Part shown: positions 8,300 to 17,233 of the stretch, piece by piece | Layout of the letters: the number at the start of each line of letters is the position of its first letter | Position numbering within the stretch: the stretch's first letter is position 1 | Notes under the pieces: generated by a model | Told to the model about the DNA's origin: nothing | The model's database searches: none | The model's input: only the letters and a program-made list of their open reading frames with translations | Assembly (NCBI GenBank): GCA_028698335.1 | Contig: JAQVDP010000015.1 | Span: forward strand, 1 to 64,000 | From: Nevskiales bacterium | GTDB taxonomy: Bacteria > Pseudomonadota > Gammaproteobacteria > Nevskiales > Nevskiaceae | DNA: 64,000 bases | Direction: 5' to 3' | Program-made: the position numbers and the translations under genes

Positions 8300-9727
8300 A
8301 TGACCCCCGCCTATCAGCGCATCGCCGACGACATCGCCACCCAGATCCGCAGCGGACGCATCGCCGCCGGCAGCCGCCTGCCGTCGGTGCGCGAGCTTGC
8401 GGCGCAACACCGGGTCAGCGTCGCAACCGCGATCGGCGCCCTGCGCACGCTGGAGTTCCGGGAGCTGGCGGAGGCACGCCCCCGCTCCGGATACTTCGCA
8501 CGCCTGCCGCCCGCATCCGCGCCGGAGCCGCCGATCAGTCGCCCACCCGCCCGCAGCCGCTCGGTCCGGATCAGCGATGTCGTCGCGCAGATGTTCTCGG
8601 CCGGCGCCCCCCGCACCCGAAGCCCGGCGCCGCTGGGCGCCGCGCTCCCGGATCCCGAACTGCTGCCGACCCAGGCCCTGCAGCGCAGCACGGCCCGCCT
8701 CGCCCGGACCGCACCGCGTCTGTTGTCGGGTTACGGCTCGCTCGAGGGATCGCCGCGATTGCGGCGCTGGATCGCCGCACGCTACCTGCGCAGCAGCACC
8801 GCGATCGACGCATCGGAGCTGCTGATCACCAACGGCGGAATGGAGGCGCTGCAACTGGCGCTGCGCGCGGCATGCGAGCCCGGCGATACCGTGGCGGTCG
8901 AGTCCCCGTGCTACTACGGCTTCCTGCAGATCATCGAAGCGCTGAATCTGAAGGCCTGTGAGATCCCGACCCATCCGCGCACCGGACTGTCGGTGGAAGT
9001 GCTGGAGCGCGTGCTGACCAGCCCGACCGGCCGCGCGATCAAGGCCTGCCTGCTGTGCCCCACGCACAGCAATCCCCTCGGCGCGACGATGCCGGACACC
9101 GACAAGGCCGCGCTCGTCGCGCTATGCCGCCAGCATAAGGTGACACTGATCGAAGACGATCTCTACGGCGAGCTGCAGTATGGAGAACGCCGCCCCCTGC
9201 CGCTGCGGCATTTCGACCCTGAGGGCGAAGTGATGCTGTGCAGTTCCTTCTCGAAGACGCTCGCGCCGGGTGCCCGCATCGGCTTCATCGCCGCCGGCGC
9301 GCACACTGAACGCGTGCGTGCGCTCAAGTTCGCCGCCTCGGTCAGCACCGCACCGCTGATGCAGGAAGCCGTGGCCGAACTGTTGGAAGGCAGTCTCTAC
9401 GACCGTCACCTGCGGCGCCTGCGCGCCGCCTGCGAACAGCAGGTGCAACAGGCGATGCGCTACGTTGCCGAATCCTTCCCCGATGGCACCCGCGTGGCCC
9501 AACCCAGCGGCGGCTTTTTGTTATGGGTGCAGCTGCCGGAAGGCGCCAACACACTGGACCTCTACCGGCGTGCCGCGGCGGAAGGCCTGGAGTTCGCACC
9601 CGGTCCGTTGTTCAGCAGCCGCGGCGGTTTCGCCGACTCGCTGCGCCTCAACTGCGGCCACCGCATGACACCCCGGATCGAAGCCGCGTTCCGGCGGCTT
9701 GGAGAACTTGCGCAAGAGCGAAGCTGA
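8300..9727 (+). CDS. MocR family transcriptional regulator (GntR HTH + aminotransferase fold)
   Basis: A 475-residue fusion of an N-terminal GntR winged helix (about 1-70, AGSRLPSVRELAAQHRVSV) and a fold-type I PLP aminotransferase domain (about 110-470). The PLP lysine is in CSSFSKTLAPGARIGF, and the domain has the usual NGGMEALQLAL and LCPTHSNPLG motifs. MocR proteins sense PLP or amino compounds and usually regulate a divergent gene, here the LysE exporter. The start at 8300 is the first ATG that fits the GntR domain; the open frame upstream crosses the promoter. Confidence 0.87.
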   Translation: MTPAYQRIADDIATQIRSGRIAAGSRLPSVRELAAQHRVSVATAIGALRTLEFRELAEARPRSGYFARLPPASAPEPPISRPPARSRSVRISDVVAQMFSAGAPRTRSPAPLGAALPDPELLPTQALQRSTARLARTAPRLLSGYGSLEGSPRLRRWIAARYLRSSTAIDASELLITNGGMEALQLALRAACEPGDTVAVESPCYYGFLQIIEALNLKACEIPTHPRTGLSVEVLERVLTSPTGRAIKACLLCPTHSNPLGATMPDTDKAALVALCRQHKVTLIEDDLYGELQYGERRPLPLRHFDPEGEVMLCSSFSKTLAPGARIGFIAAGAHTERVRALKFAASVSTAPLMQEAVAELLEGSLYDRHLRRLRAACEQQVQQAMRYVAESFPDGTRVAQPSGGFLLWVQLPEGANTLDLYRRAAAEGLEFAPGPLFSSRGGFADSLRLNCGHRMTPRIEAAFRRLGELAQERS

Positions 9728-9924
9728 AGCGGAATTCGCTCAAAGCGCAGGCGCCGGCCGCTCGTACGTCATCGATCACGCGGATCTGCAGCACGCTCCA
9801 ACCACCTGCCTGTATTGTTCCGACGCGAACCGACGGACTTCACAGTCACGCCGTCGTCACGATGCGATACTGGCCGCCCGCATCGAACAATGCGGACAAG
9901 CATGATCCAGGGAGGGGAGATCCC

Positions 9925-11817
9925 GTGCGTCAGACCATTCTCATCAGGCTGTTCAGCGTTTCGCTGCTGGCAGCCGCCATCGCCGGATGCGGCAACGACG
10001 CCAAGGAACAGCGCGTCCCATCCGACGTACCGGACTCGATCGACGTCGTCACCGAGGGTGCGGGCGACCCACCACCACCCGCGGTCGGCCTGACGCTGCC
10101 GGCGCCGACGGATGGCGTCGCGGTTCTTGCCGGCACGTCGATCCCGGTGATGCTGTCCAACCCGTCGGCGCAGACGGTCAGCGCACGACTCAGCGCCGAC
10201 GTCCAGGCCAACGGCGCGTTCGCCAGTGTCGACCTCGGCACCTTCGATCTGAGCCCGGGCGCCATCCTGGAAGTGCCCGCGTCGATGCGCGAACTGGGCA
10301 TCGACCTCGACACGCTGGAAACCCCGGCGGGCATCGGCTTCCGCCTGTTGACGGAAGACTCGACCGGCGAAGCGATCGACGGGCTGGCGCTGGCAACCAT
10401 GTATCTGCACCGCGACGGCGACAGCGTCGTCCTCTATGACCGCGGCACGCTGATCGACCGCTACAACGGCGGCGATCTCACCGGCACCTTCTCCGAACCC
10501 GGCGGCGTCGATCCGTTCCCGGGCGCGATCAAGATCGCCGCCGGCAGCGGCGGCGGTGCACCGGACCCGAACGTCCCGCCACCCGTGCTGACCTCAGGCG
10601 AGCAGACCATCTGTATCCACTGGCAGTACGAGTCGCGCGGCCACAACGCGGGCGAAACCTACTACTCGAAAGCCGAACCGATGGCCGCCTTCGGTGTGCG
10701 GGTCGCGGTGCAGTCGACCTCCGGCACGACATCCCACCTCGCCAACCGCAACAACGGCTGCCTCTCGGTGCCAGTCCCGGACGGGCTGTTCAAGGTCATC
10801 GTTCACGCCCACGCCGTCGTCGGCAACGGCCATGACATCGTCGTGCGCGCCTTCGAGCTGGAGGACGATTCACTCGAGAACAGCAACCTGCCGGATTCGC
10901 TCGAACGCAGCTGGGTATTCAAGGCCGTGACCGGCCCGGATCCGGTTCACATCTACGTCCCGGCCGATGCGTCCTCGACGATGATGGCCTTCGGCACCTT
11001 CAGCGCGGCATCGCTGGACGCGCTCGTGCCGGTCACGAATGCATCGCCGAAACTGGACATCCGCTTGGTCGCCACCCGGGACAATTCCGAATCCAGCACC
11101 GGCTCGATCTACATCGCCCCCAGCCAGCGCGACATCAAGTTCCTCTACGGCCACGAGGTCGGACACTGGTATGGCAACAACAGCACCTTCGGCACCGGGT
11201 CGGCCTATCAGTGGAGCAGCGACGATCCCGATTGCGCATCCAACGACCCCGATCCCGACTACCACGCGCACGATCACCTGCTGCGCGGCACCGAGGTACA
11301 CGGCGCCGCGTTCAAGGAAGGCCTGGCCCATGCCCTGTCGACCTTCGTCTGGAACGGCGTGGCCGCCAGCCAGCCGCGGTTCCGCTACTACAAGGATCTG
11401 GACGACCTCGACGCCTACAATGATCTGCAGGCCGACTACTACCGGGTCGACATGGCCGCGAAAACCGACGGCCCGGATACGCTCGGCGGCGTCCGCGCCT
11501 GGCGCTCGGCAAAGTGTTCAGCGTCGGACGACCCGCATGACAAGGTGTCCGTGGAACTCGACTGGGCCCGCTTCTTCGTCAACTACGTCGACCCATCGAC
11601 GAACGCGCTCTACGGCCCCGCACCGACCTTCGCGCAGCTCGTGCAGTTGCTGCAGGCCGCGCGCGCCTATCAGGGCGAGGTCAACACCAACGCGATCTAC
11701 GTCTACGACATCTACCCGATCCTGATCGACGAGATCAGCGACGAAACGCTGGGGCAGCTTCAGTACGTCGACCGCTTCAAGACGCTGGCGGAGATCTACG
11801 ACATCACCAATCCCTGA
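9925..11817 (+). CDS. Predicted lipoprotein zinc metalloprotease (HEXXH)
   Basis: A 630-residue lipoprotein starting at GTG behind a strong GGAGGGGA site. The lipobox IAGC is at about residues 19-22. Residues 30-370 have no recognised domain, with Gly/Pro-rich linkers. H410-E411-V-G-H414 is a zinc-protease motif (GHEVGHWYG), and 50 residues on, K464-E465-G-L-A-H469 resembles the NEGLA segment that carries the third Glu ligand in gluzincin peptidases, where spacing is normally about 18. Lone gene. Likely anchored to the outer membrane and acting on extracellular protein; the family is unassigned and activity is inferred only from the motif. Confidence 0.65.
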   Translation: MRQTILIRLFSVSLLAAAIAGCGNDAKEQRVPSDVPDSIDVVTEGAGDPPPPAVGLTLPAPTDGVAVLAGTSIPVMLSNPSAQTVSARLSADVQANGAFASVDLGTFDLSPGAILEVPASMRELGIDLDTLETPAGIGFRLLTEDSTGEAIDGLALATMYLHRDGDSVVLYDRGTLIDRYNGGDLTGTFSEPGGVDPFPGAIKIAAGSGGGAPDPNVPPPVLTSGEQTICIHWQYESRGHNAGETYYSKAEPMAAFGVRVAVQSTSGTTSHLANRNNGCLSVPVPDGLFKVIVHAHAVVGNGHDIVVRAFELEDDSLENSNLPDSLERSWVFKAVTGPDPVHIYVPADASSTMMAFGTFSAASLDALVPVTNASPKLDIRLVATRDNSESSTGSIYIAPSQRDIKFLYGHEVGHWYGNNSTFGTGSAYQWSSDDPDCASNDPDPDYHAHDHLLRGTEVHGAAFKEGLAHALSTFVWNGVAASQPRFRYYKDLDDLDAYNDLQADYYRVDMAAKTDGPDTLGGVRAWRSAKCSASDDPHDKVSVELDWARFFVNYVDPSTNALYGPAPTFAQLVQLLQAARAYQGEVNTNAIYVYDIYPILIDEISDETLGQLQYVDRFKTLAEIYDITNP

Positions 11818-11845
11818 GCACCCGCCCGACTTCGGCGCCCAGGGC

Positions 11846-11876
11846 TTGACGTCGTAAATTTACCGCTGTTTACTAA
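11846..11876 (+). promoter_or_regulatory. Promoter with embedded GTAAATTTAC palindrome
   Basis: TTGACG at 11846 and TTTACT/TACTAA near 11869-11876 form a plausible -35/-10 pair. The perfect palindrome GTAAATTTAC (11854-11863) lies in the spacer, as expected for autorepression by the TetR protein starting at 11881. The transcript would have almost no leader. Confidence 0.4.
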
Positions 11877-11880
11877 ATGT

Positions 11881-12528
11881 ATGGCACGCCCCCAGCTCAG
11901 CTCCGAAGAGATCGACGCGATGCGCCGCCGTCTGACGGCGGGCGCGCTGGAGATCTATCGCCGCGAGGGGATCGAAGCGGTGTCGCTGCGCCGCCTGGCC
12001 GAGCACGCCGGAATCAGCCACACGCTGCTGTATCGCTACTTTTCCGACAAGGCCGAACTGCTCGCGGCGCTACGCGCCGAATGCGTCCGCCATTTCGATC
12101 ACATCGTGCGGGAGCACGAGGCCCGACAGTCCGATCCGGTCGCAAAGATTCGAGCGATCGCCACGGCATACGTGGATTTCGTCGGGGCGTTTCCCGACGA
12201 GTACCTGATGATCTTCTCGCCGCACCAGCCGGCGCCGGACCGCCACGCCGAGCTGTACGCCGCGCGCAGCGACCTGTTCGAACATGCGGTCGGCGTGATC
12301 CAGATGGCGATCGACGCCAAGCGGCTGCACGGCGATGCCCGCCAGTTGACCCATCTGTTCTGGGTGTCGATGCACGGACTGTTCACCCTGCATGCCGCGG
12401 GTCAGCTGGTACATGGCTGCGGCCTCGAAGACCTGATCCAGCCGCTGGTCGAACGCATGCTGCAGACCCCCGGCGCATCCGTGCACGCCGTCGACGCCCG
12501 GCGCCGACATCCGCCGCCGTCCACCTAG
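11881..12528 (+). CDS. TetR/AcrR family regulator
   Basis: A 215-residue TetR regulator. The N-terminal helix-turn-helix is clear (LRRLAEHAGISHTLLYRYF), and the rest is the usual helical effector domain with a WHG-type helix (FWVSMHGLFTLHAAGQ) seen in TetR_C domains. The desaturase and rubredoxin genes follow on the same strand 42 bases downstream, so it may govern lipid desaturation. No ribosome site is seen close before the ATG, so translation may be nearly leaderless. Confidence 0.85.
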   Translation: MARPQLSSEEIDAMRRRLTAGALEIYRREGIEAVSLRRLAEHAGISHTLLYRYFSDKAELLAALRAECVRHFDHIVREHEARQSDPVAKIRAIATAYVDFVGAFPDEYLMIFSPHQPAPDRHAELYAARSDLFEHAVGVIQMAIDAKRLHGDARQLTHLFWVSMHGLFTLHAAGQLVHGCGLEDLIQPLVERMLQTPGASVHAVDARRRHPPPST

Positions 12529-12570
12529 GACCAATCGAATCGTCCCAGGACCCGGCACTTGGAGGAGACC

Positions 12571-13464
12571 ATGAGCCTGTCACCGGTATCACTGACCGAA
12601 CTCACCCCTGCGCAGCGGGATCGACTGCGCGCGCTGACCTCGACGCCATCGGTTGCATGGCCGACGGTGATCCTGTGGGTGCTCGTCGTCGGCATCTATG
12701 TCAGCACCTATGTGCTGGCATTCGCCGAGCTGCTGCCGCTGTGGATCGGCATGATCGTCAACAGCGTGATCGGCTATCTCGCCTTCAGCATCGTGCACGA
12801 TTCGATCCACCGCACGATCTCGAGCAACACCCGGCTCAACGACTGGATCGGCCAGTCCGCGGTGCTGCTCGGCGCCCCCTACGTCAACCTCAGGCTGTTC
12901 CGCTGGGCGCACATCCTGCACCACCGCTTTGCCAACGGCCCGCGTGATCCGGACATCGTGCTGCACGGACCGGCGTGGTCGCTGCCGCTGCGCTGGATGC
13001 TGATCGACGTGTTCTATCTGCTGCACAGCATCCGCCATCAGGATCGTGTATCGCGCCCGCATCTGATCACCTCGTGCTGGTGGGCGTTCTGGACCGCGGT
13101 GGTCTTCGGCACCCTGATCGCCATGGGCTACGGCTGGCACGTTCTGATGCTGTGGTTCATTCCGTCGCGGATGATCTTCCTGACCCTCGGCTTCAGCTTC
13201 TTCTGGCTGCCGCACGTCCCGCACGACACCCTGCAGGAAGAGAACTTCACCCGCGCAACCAGCGTGCGACTCGGCCACGAGTGGCTGCTCGGCCCGCTGC
13301 TGCAAAGCCAGAACTTCCACCTGATCCACCACCTGTATCCGATGACGCCGTTCTACAACAACCGCAAGGTGTGGACGCTGCTCGAACCGGAGCTGCGCAG
13401 GCACGAGCTGGCCATCCAGCACGGCTTCGACATCCGCCCGACGATCCATCCGGCGCAGGCCTGA
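12571..13464 (+). CDS. Membrane fatty acid desaturase family protein
   Basis: A 297-residue integral membrane di-iron enzyme. The histidine boxes are H76-DSI-H80, H114-IL-HH118 and H250-LI-HH254, with extra His at 215 and 218; hydrophobic segments lie near 30-75, 140-150 and 165-210. The family desaturates or hydroxylates acyl chains, using electrons from ferredoxin or rubredoxin. GGAGGAG is 4 bases before this ATG, which decides against an ATG 12 bases upstream. The rubredoxin gene 27 bases downstream is the likely electron donor. Regiospecificity cannot be read from the sequence. Confidence 0.85.
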   Translation: MSLSPVSLTELTPAQRDRLRALTSTPSVAWPTVILWVLVVGIYVSTYVLAFAELLPLWIGMIVNSVIGYLAFSIVHDSIHRTISSNTRLNDWIGQSAVLLGAPYVNLRLFRWAHILHHRFANGPRDPDIVLHGPAWSLPLRWMLIDVFYLLHSIRHQDRVSRPHLITSCWWAFWTAVVFGTLIAMGYGWHVLMLWFIPSRMIFLTLGFSFFWLPHVPHDTLQEENFTRATSVRLGHEWLLGPLLQSQNFHLIHHLYPMTPFYNNRKVWTLLEPELRRHELAIQHGFDIRPTIHPAQA

Positions 13465-13491
13465 CCCCACGCCCTTCCCGAGGAGACCCCC

Positions 13492-13668
13492 ATGAGTACC
13501 GCCACCCGACGCTTTCGCTGCCGTTTCTGCTCGCATGTCTACGACGAGGCACTCGGCGACCCCGACAGCGGAATCGCGCCCGGCACCCGCTTCGAGGACA
13601 TCCCGGACGACTGGATGTGCCCGGAATGCGGCGCCGCGAAGGACGACTACGACCTGATCGAGGACTGA
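13492..13668 (+). CDS. Rubredoxin
   Basis: A small 58-residue gene with all four iron-ligand cysteines: C10-R-F-C13 and C43-P-E-C46-GA. The core W41 and the acidic stretch of the rubredoxin fold are also present, and the end is DDYDLIED. It carries single electrons on an Fe(SCys)4 centre. The ATG follows AGGAG at a good distance. Directly downstream of a membrane desaturase, so it most likely feeds electrons to that di-iron enzyme. No rubredoxin reductase is adjacent; the ferredoxin-reductase-like gene at 29.2 kb already carries its own 2Fe-2S domain. Confidence 0.92.
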   Translation: MSTATRRFRCRFCSHVYDEALGDPDSGIAPGTRFEDIPDDWMCPECGAAKDDYDLIED

Positions 13669-13760
13669 TCGCGACGACGACCGTTCGGGGATCGCCACGA
13701 AGCCGTTACCATGTCGCTCCCATCCGCCGCCGTCGCGGCGATACAGGAGCACGATTTCTG

Positions 13761-14288
13761 ATGAGCAACGACGCCCGCACGGCGAAAAGCGCCGCCGAGT
13801 CCTCGGTTCGGGAGCAGGTCTACATGGTGTTCCCGAACGATCTGAATGCCAACAACACCGTATTCGGCGGTCTGATCATGGCGCAGATGGACCGGTTTGC
13901 CGCCGTCGCCGCCGATCGCCATGCCGGGCGTGTCTGCGTCACCGCCAGCGTCGACGCGGTGCACTTCATCGCCCCCGCCAAGGGCGGCGATGTCCTGATC
14001 TTCAACGTCTCGGTCAATCGCGCCTGGAACACCTCGATGGAAATCGGCTGCAAGGTGGAGGCGGAGACGACTGCCGGCAACGACCGGCGCCATATCCTGT
14101 CCGCGTACCTGACCTTCGTCGCCGTCGACGCGAACGGACGCCCGCAACCGGTGCCGCCGCTGCAGCCCGAGACCCCTGAACAGCTGCGCCGCTACGCCGA
14201 GGCGCAGCTGCGCCGCGAATCGCGCCTGCGCCACGCCAAGGATCTGCGCGAGCTGCGCAGCCGCGCGGCCGGGGACGCGGCGGCATAG
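13761..14288 (+). CDS. Acyl-CoA thioesterase (hotdog fold)
   Basis: A 175-residue single hotdog-domain acyl-CoA thioesterase of the YciA/BFIT group. The core contains NTVFGGLIMAQMD, where N and D/Q residues line the active site, followed by VHFIAPAKGGDVLIF. It would release CoA from acyl-CoA in the cytosol. The reading frame stays open far upstream across the rubredoxin gene; the ATG at 13761 with AGGAG about 11 bases before is the sensible start. The charged C-terminal helix is usual. Convergent with maiA. Confidence 0.82.
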   Translation: MSNDARTAKSAAESSVREQVYMVFPNDLNANNTVFGGLIMAQMDRFAAVAADRHAGRVCVTASVDAVHFIAPAKGGDVLIFNVSVNRAWNTSMEIGCKVEAETTAGNDRRHILSAYLTFVAVDANGRPQPVPPLQPETPEQLRRYAEAQLRRESRLRHAKDLRELRSRAAGDAAA

Positions 14289-14336
14289 GAGCCTGTTGCC
14301 GCTGCGGCCGATCGCAGCGTCGGCCGGCCCTGGCCG

Positions 14337-14981
14337 CTAGCCGCCGGCATCCGGCTGTACGTCCGGATGGGCACGCTGGAACGCCGGCAGCGCCGCGCAG
14401 CGCTCGCCGATGTCGGCCAGCCGGCGGAAGCGCGCCACGTCGCAGTCGAAGCGCGCGGCGGCATAGAGCTGCGGCACCAGGACGCATTCGGCCATGGTCG
14501 GCGCATCGCCGAACACGAAGGCCGCCGCCGTCGCTGCGTACTCCTGCTCCAGCGCCTCCAGGCCGCGCGTGATCCAGTGGCGCAGCCATTCGGTCCGCGC
14601 CGCCTCCGCGACCCCGAGCGGCGCCTCCAGGTATTTCAGGACCGACGTGTTCTGCAGCGGCTGCACATCCGCGGTGATGGTCATGCAGAACGCCCGGATC
14701 CGGGCCTGCTGCCGCATGTCGCCCGGCAGCAGGCTGGGCTGCGGATGCCGGGCCTCCAGGTACTCGAGGATCGCCTGCGACTGGTTGAGCCGGAACGGAC
14801 CGTCGACCAGCAGCGGCACCCGCGACTGCGGATTGATCGCCCGGTAGGCGGCACTGTGCTGCTGCCCGCCGTCGCGAACCAGATGGACCGGCTCGATTTC
14901 GTACGGCAGCCCCTTGAGGTTCAGCGCGATACGGACACGATAGCTCGCGGACGAGCGCCAGTAGGAATAGAGCTTGAGCAT
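14337..14981 (-). CDS. maiA: Maleylacetoacetate isomerase (zeta-class GST)
   Basis: A 214-residue zeta-class glutathione transferase that converts 4-maleylacetoacetate to fumarylacetoacetate. The glutathione-binding signature SSASYRVRIALNLKG is at residues 11-25, and QSQAILEYLE follows. Last gene of the aromatic amino-acid operon, 14 bases after the fumarylacetoacetase gene, so the pathway step order matches the gene order reversed. Length fits the family. Confidence 0.93.
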   Translation of the reverse strand: MLKLYSYWRSSASYRVRIALNLKGLPYEIEPVHLVRDGGQQHSAAYRAINPQSRVPLLVDGPFRLNQSQAILEYLEARHPQPSLLPGDMRQQARIRAFCMTITADVQPLQNTSVLKYLEAPLGVAEAARTEWLRHWITRGLEALEQEYAATAAAFVFGDAPTMAECVLVPQLYAAARFDCDVARFRRLADIGERCAALPAFQRAHPDVQPDAGG

Positions 14982-14995
14982 CGCCGGAACCCGCC

Positions 14996-16030
14996 TCAGG
15001 CGATCGACGGCGGACGACTGCGCGCCACCACCTGTTCGATCGCGCCGAAGATCGACGCGCCGCTGGCATCGAGCATCTCGATGCGGACCTCGTCGCCGAA
15101 ACGCAGGAATGGCGTTCTCGGCTTGCCATGTTGCAGGGTCTCGATCATGCGCACCTCCGCGAGACAGGAATAGCCGACGCCACCCTGGGCGACGGGCTTG
15201 CCCGGCCCGCCGTCGGGACCGCGGTTGGAGATGGTACCGGAGCCGATGATGCTGCCCGCGGCCAGCGGCCGGGTCAGGGCTGCATGCGCGACCAGACGGC
15301 CGAAATCGAAGGTCATGTCGACGCCAGCGTCGGGACAGCCGAGCAGCTGGCCGTTGATGCTGGAGCGCAGCGGCAGGCAGACCCTGGCATCGCGCCACGC
15401 GTCACCGAGCTCGTCCGGCGTCACCGCAACCGGCGAGAACGCCGACGACGGCTTGCTCTGGAAGAAACCGAAGCCCTTGGCCAGCTCGCCGGGAATGAGA
15501 TTGCGCAGCGACACGTCGTTGACCAGCATCAGCAGCCTGATGTGTCCGCATGCCGCCTCCGGCGTCACACCTACCGGGACGTCGCCGGTGATCACCGCGA
15601 TCTCGGCTTCCAGGTCGATTCCGTAGTCTTCCGAAGCCGCTTCGATCGCACCGCAGGGATCGAGAAAGCTGTCGCTGCCGCCCTGGTACATCAACGGATC
15701 GGTCCAGAACGACGGCGGCAATTCCGCACCGCGGGCCTTGCGCACCAGCTCGACGTGATTGACGTAAGCCGATCCGTCCGCCCACTGGTATGCGCGGGGC
15801 AACGGCGAACGGCAATCGACCGCGTGGAAGTCCTGCGCCTGCGTGTCCAGCGTGCCGCTTTCGAGTTGCCGGGCGACCGCCTGCAACTCCGGCTCGACCT
15901 CGGACCAGCGGTCGAGCGCGGCCTGCAGCGTCCGCACGATCCGCGGCACGGCGACACAGCGCCGCAGATCGCGGGATACCACCGCGAGGCTGCCGTCGCG
16001 GGAGCCGTCCTTGAGCGTTGCGAGTTTCAT
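14996..16030 (-). CDS. fahA: Fumarylacetoacetate hydrolase family protein
   Basis: A 344-residue FAH-family hydrolase predicted to cleave fumarylacetoacetate to fumarate and acetoacetate. The C-terminal catalytic domain shows the metal-binding acidic set (DLEAEIAVITG), LLMLVNDVSLRN, FFQSKPSSAFSP and GSGTISNRGPDG. This is the bacterial form, shorter than eukaryotic FAH (about 420 residues). Located between hmgA and maiA, which supports the tyrosine-pathway substrate over other FAH-family reactions. Confidence 0.9.
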   Translation of the reverse strand: MKLATLKDGSRDGSLAVVSRDLRRCVAVPRIVRTLQAALDRWSEVEPELQAVARQLESGTLDTQAQDFHAVDCRSPLPRAYQWADGSAYVNHVELVRKARGAELPPSFWTDPLMYQGGSDSFLDPCGAIEAASEDYGIDLEAEIAVITGDVPVGVTPEAACGHIRLLMLVNDVSLRNLIPGELAKGFGFFQSKPSSAFSPVAVTPDELGDAWRDARVCLPLRSSINGQLLGCPDAGVDMTFDFGRLVAHAALTRPLAAGSIIGSGTISNRGPDGGPGKPVAQGGVGYSCLAEVRMIETLQHGKPRTPFLRFGDEVRIEMLDASGASIFGAIEQVVARSRPPSIA

Positions 16031-16057
16031 GTCGGGCCTGCCCCTGCGCGGTCTGAA

Positions 16058-17206
16058 TCAGCCATCGGCACCATCGGTACGCCAGGACCGATGGTAGTCG
16101 GTTTGCTCGACCCCGGCGGCCGCCGCGGCGACCTCCAGGGCATCGCGCGCGTCGATCATCACCGCGTACTCGTCGGTTGCCGGGCGGGACTGCTCGAACA
16201 TCCGTCCCAGCGCCTTTGGATGCGGGCCATGGGTGATGCCGCAGGGATGCAGCGTGAGCATGCCGGGGCCGATGTTGTCGCGCGAGAAGAAGTCCCCGGC
16301 GTGGTAGAAGATCACTTCGTCGTAATCGTCGTTGTTGTGGAAGAACGGAACCTTCAGCGCGCCGGGGTCGGTCTCGAACGGGCGCGGCACGAAGGTGCAC
16401 ACGACGAAACGCGGGGCGACGAACGTCGTATGCGCCGACGGTGGCAGGTGATAGCGATGCGACATCAGCGGGCGAATGTCGCGGACATTGATGCGGACCG
16501 GCATCAGACTGCCGTGCCAGCCGACCGCATCCAGCGGGTTGAACGGATAGCGCAGCTGCGAAACACGGTTGCCGCGCTTGATGTCGACCCGCCAGTCCCG
16601 TTCCGCATCCGCCCCCTGCTGCTGGGCGATGAACGCATCGTCGATGCGCGGATAGTCGAGCATCGCCGGATCGAAGATCGCGTGCTCGCCGACCATGCCC
16701 TTGTCCGGCAACTGGAAGTGCGACCCGGTGGCCTCGACTGCCAGCCACGTCGTGGGCGCCTGACATTCGATGCGCCACATCGTGCCGCGCGGCAGCACCA
16801 GATAGTCGCCGCGGGCTAGCTGCAGATGGCCGTAGTCGCAATACAGCGTGGCAGCCCCGGCATGCAGGAACAGCAGCTGGTCGCCGTCGGCATTGCGCAG
16901 CAGGCGGTCCATGCTGCGCGCGCAGACCCAGTGCCGCATCTGCACGTTCGCGTTGCCGAGAATCTCCGGCGCCTCCCACAGCGTATCCGCGGCCGTCGTC
17001 AGCCCGGTCAGATCGAACGCGCGCGGCCGCAGCGCGCCTTCGCATTCGGTCCATCCGGTCGGCGGATGGGTATGGAGCATGTGCGTCGCCGGCCCGAAGA
17101 AGCCCTCGCGGCCGAGTTCGCGCTCGAAAGTCCCCGGCGGCAGATCGGCATGCGCCTGCCGCGATGCGCGCCCCTCGACGACCAGACGATAGATCCACTT
17201 GTGCAT
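16058..17206 (-). CDS. hmgA: Homogentisate 1,2-dioxygenase
   Basis: A 382-residue non-heme iron dioxygenase that opens the homogentisate ring to maleylacetoacetate. The cupin metal site is visible as FFHNNDDYDEVIFYHAGDF and TLHPCGITHGPHP, giving probable ligands H290, E297 and H326. It is shorter than the about 430-residue Pseudomonas enzyme, mostly at the N terminus, which matches a compact bacterial subgroup rather than a truncation because the fold core is complete. Middle of the five-gene operon. Confidence 0.92.
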   Translation of the reverse strand: MHKWIYRLVVEGRASRQAHADLPPGTFERELGREGFFGPATHMLHTHPPTGWTECEGALRPRAFDLTGLTTAADTLWEAPEILGNANVQMRHWVCARSMDRLLRNADGDQLLFLHAGAATLYCDYGHLQLARGDYLVLPRGTMWRIECQAPTTWLAVEATGSHFQLPDKGMVGEHAIFDPAMLDYPRIDDAFIAQQQGADAERDWRVDIKRGNRVSQLRYPFNPLDAVGWHGSLMPVRINVRDIRPLMSHRYHLPPSAHTTFVAPRFVVCTFVPRPFETDPGALKVPFFHNNDDYDEVIFYHAGDFFSRDNIGPGMLTLHPCGITHGPHPKALGRMFEQSRPATDEYAVMIDARDALEVAAAAAGVEQTDYHRSWRTDGADG

Positions 17207-17233
17207 GTCCGCCTCCGACCGATCGGCCCCTGT

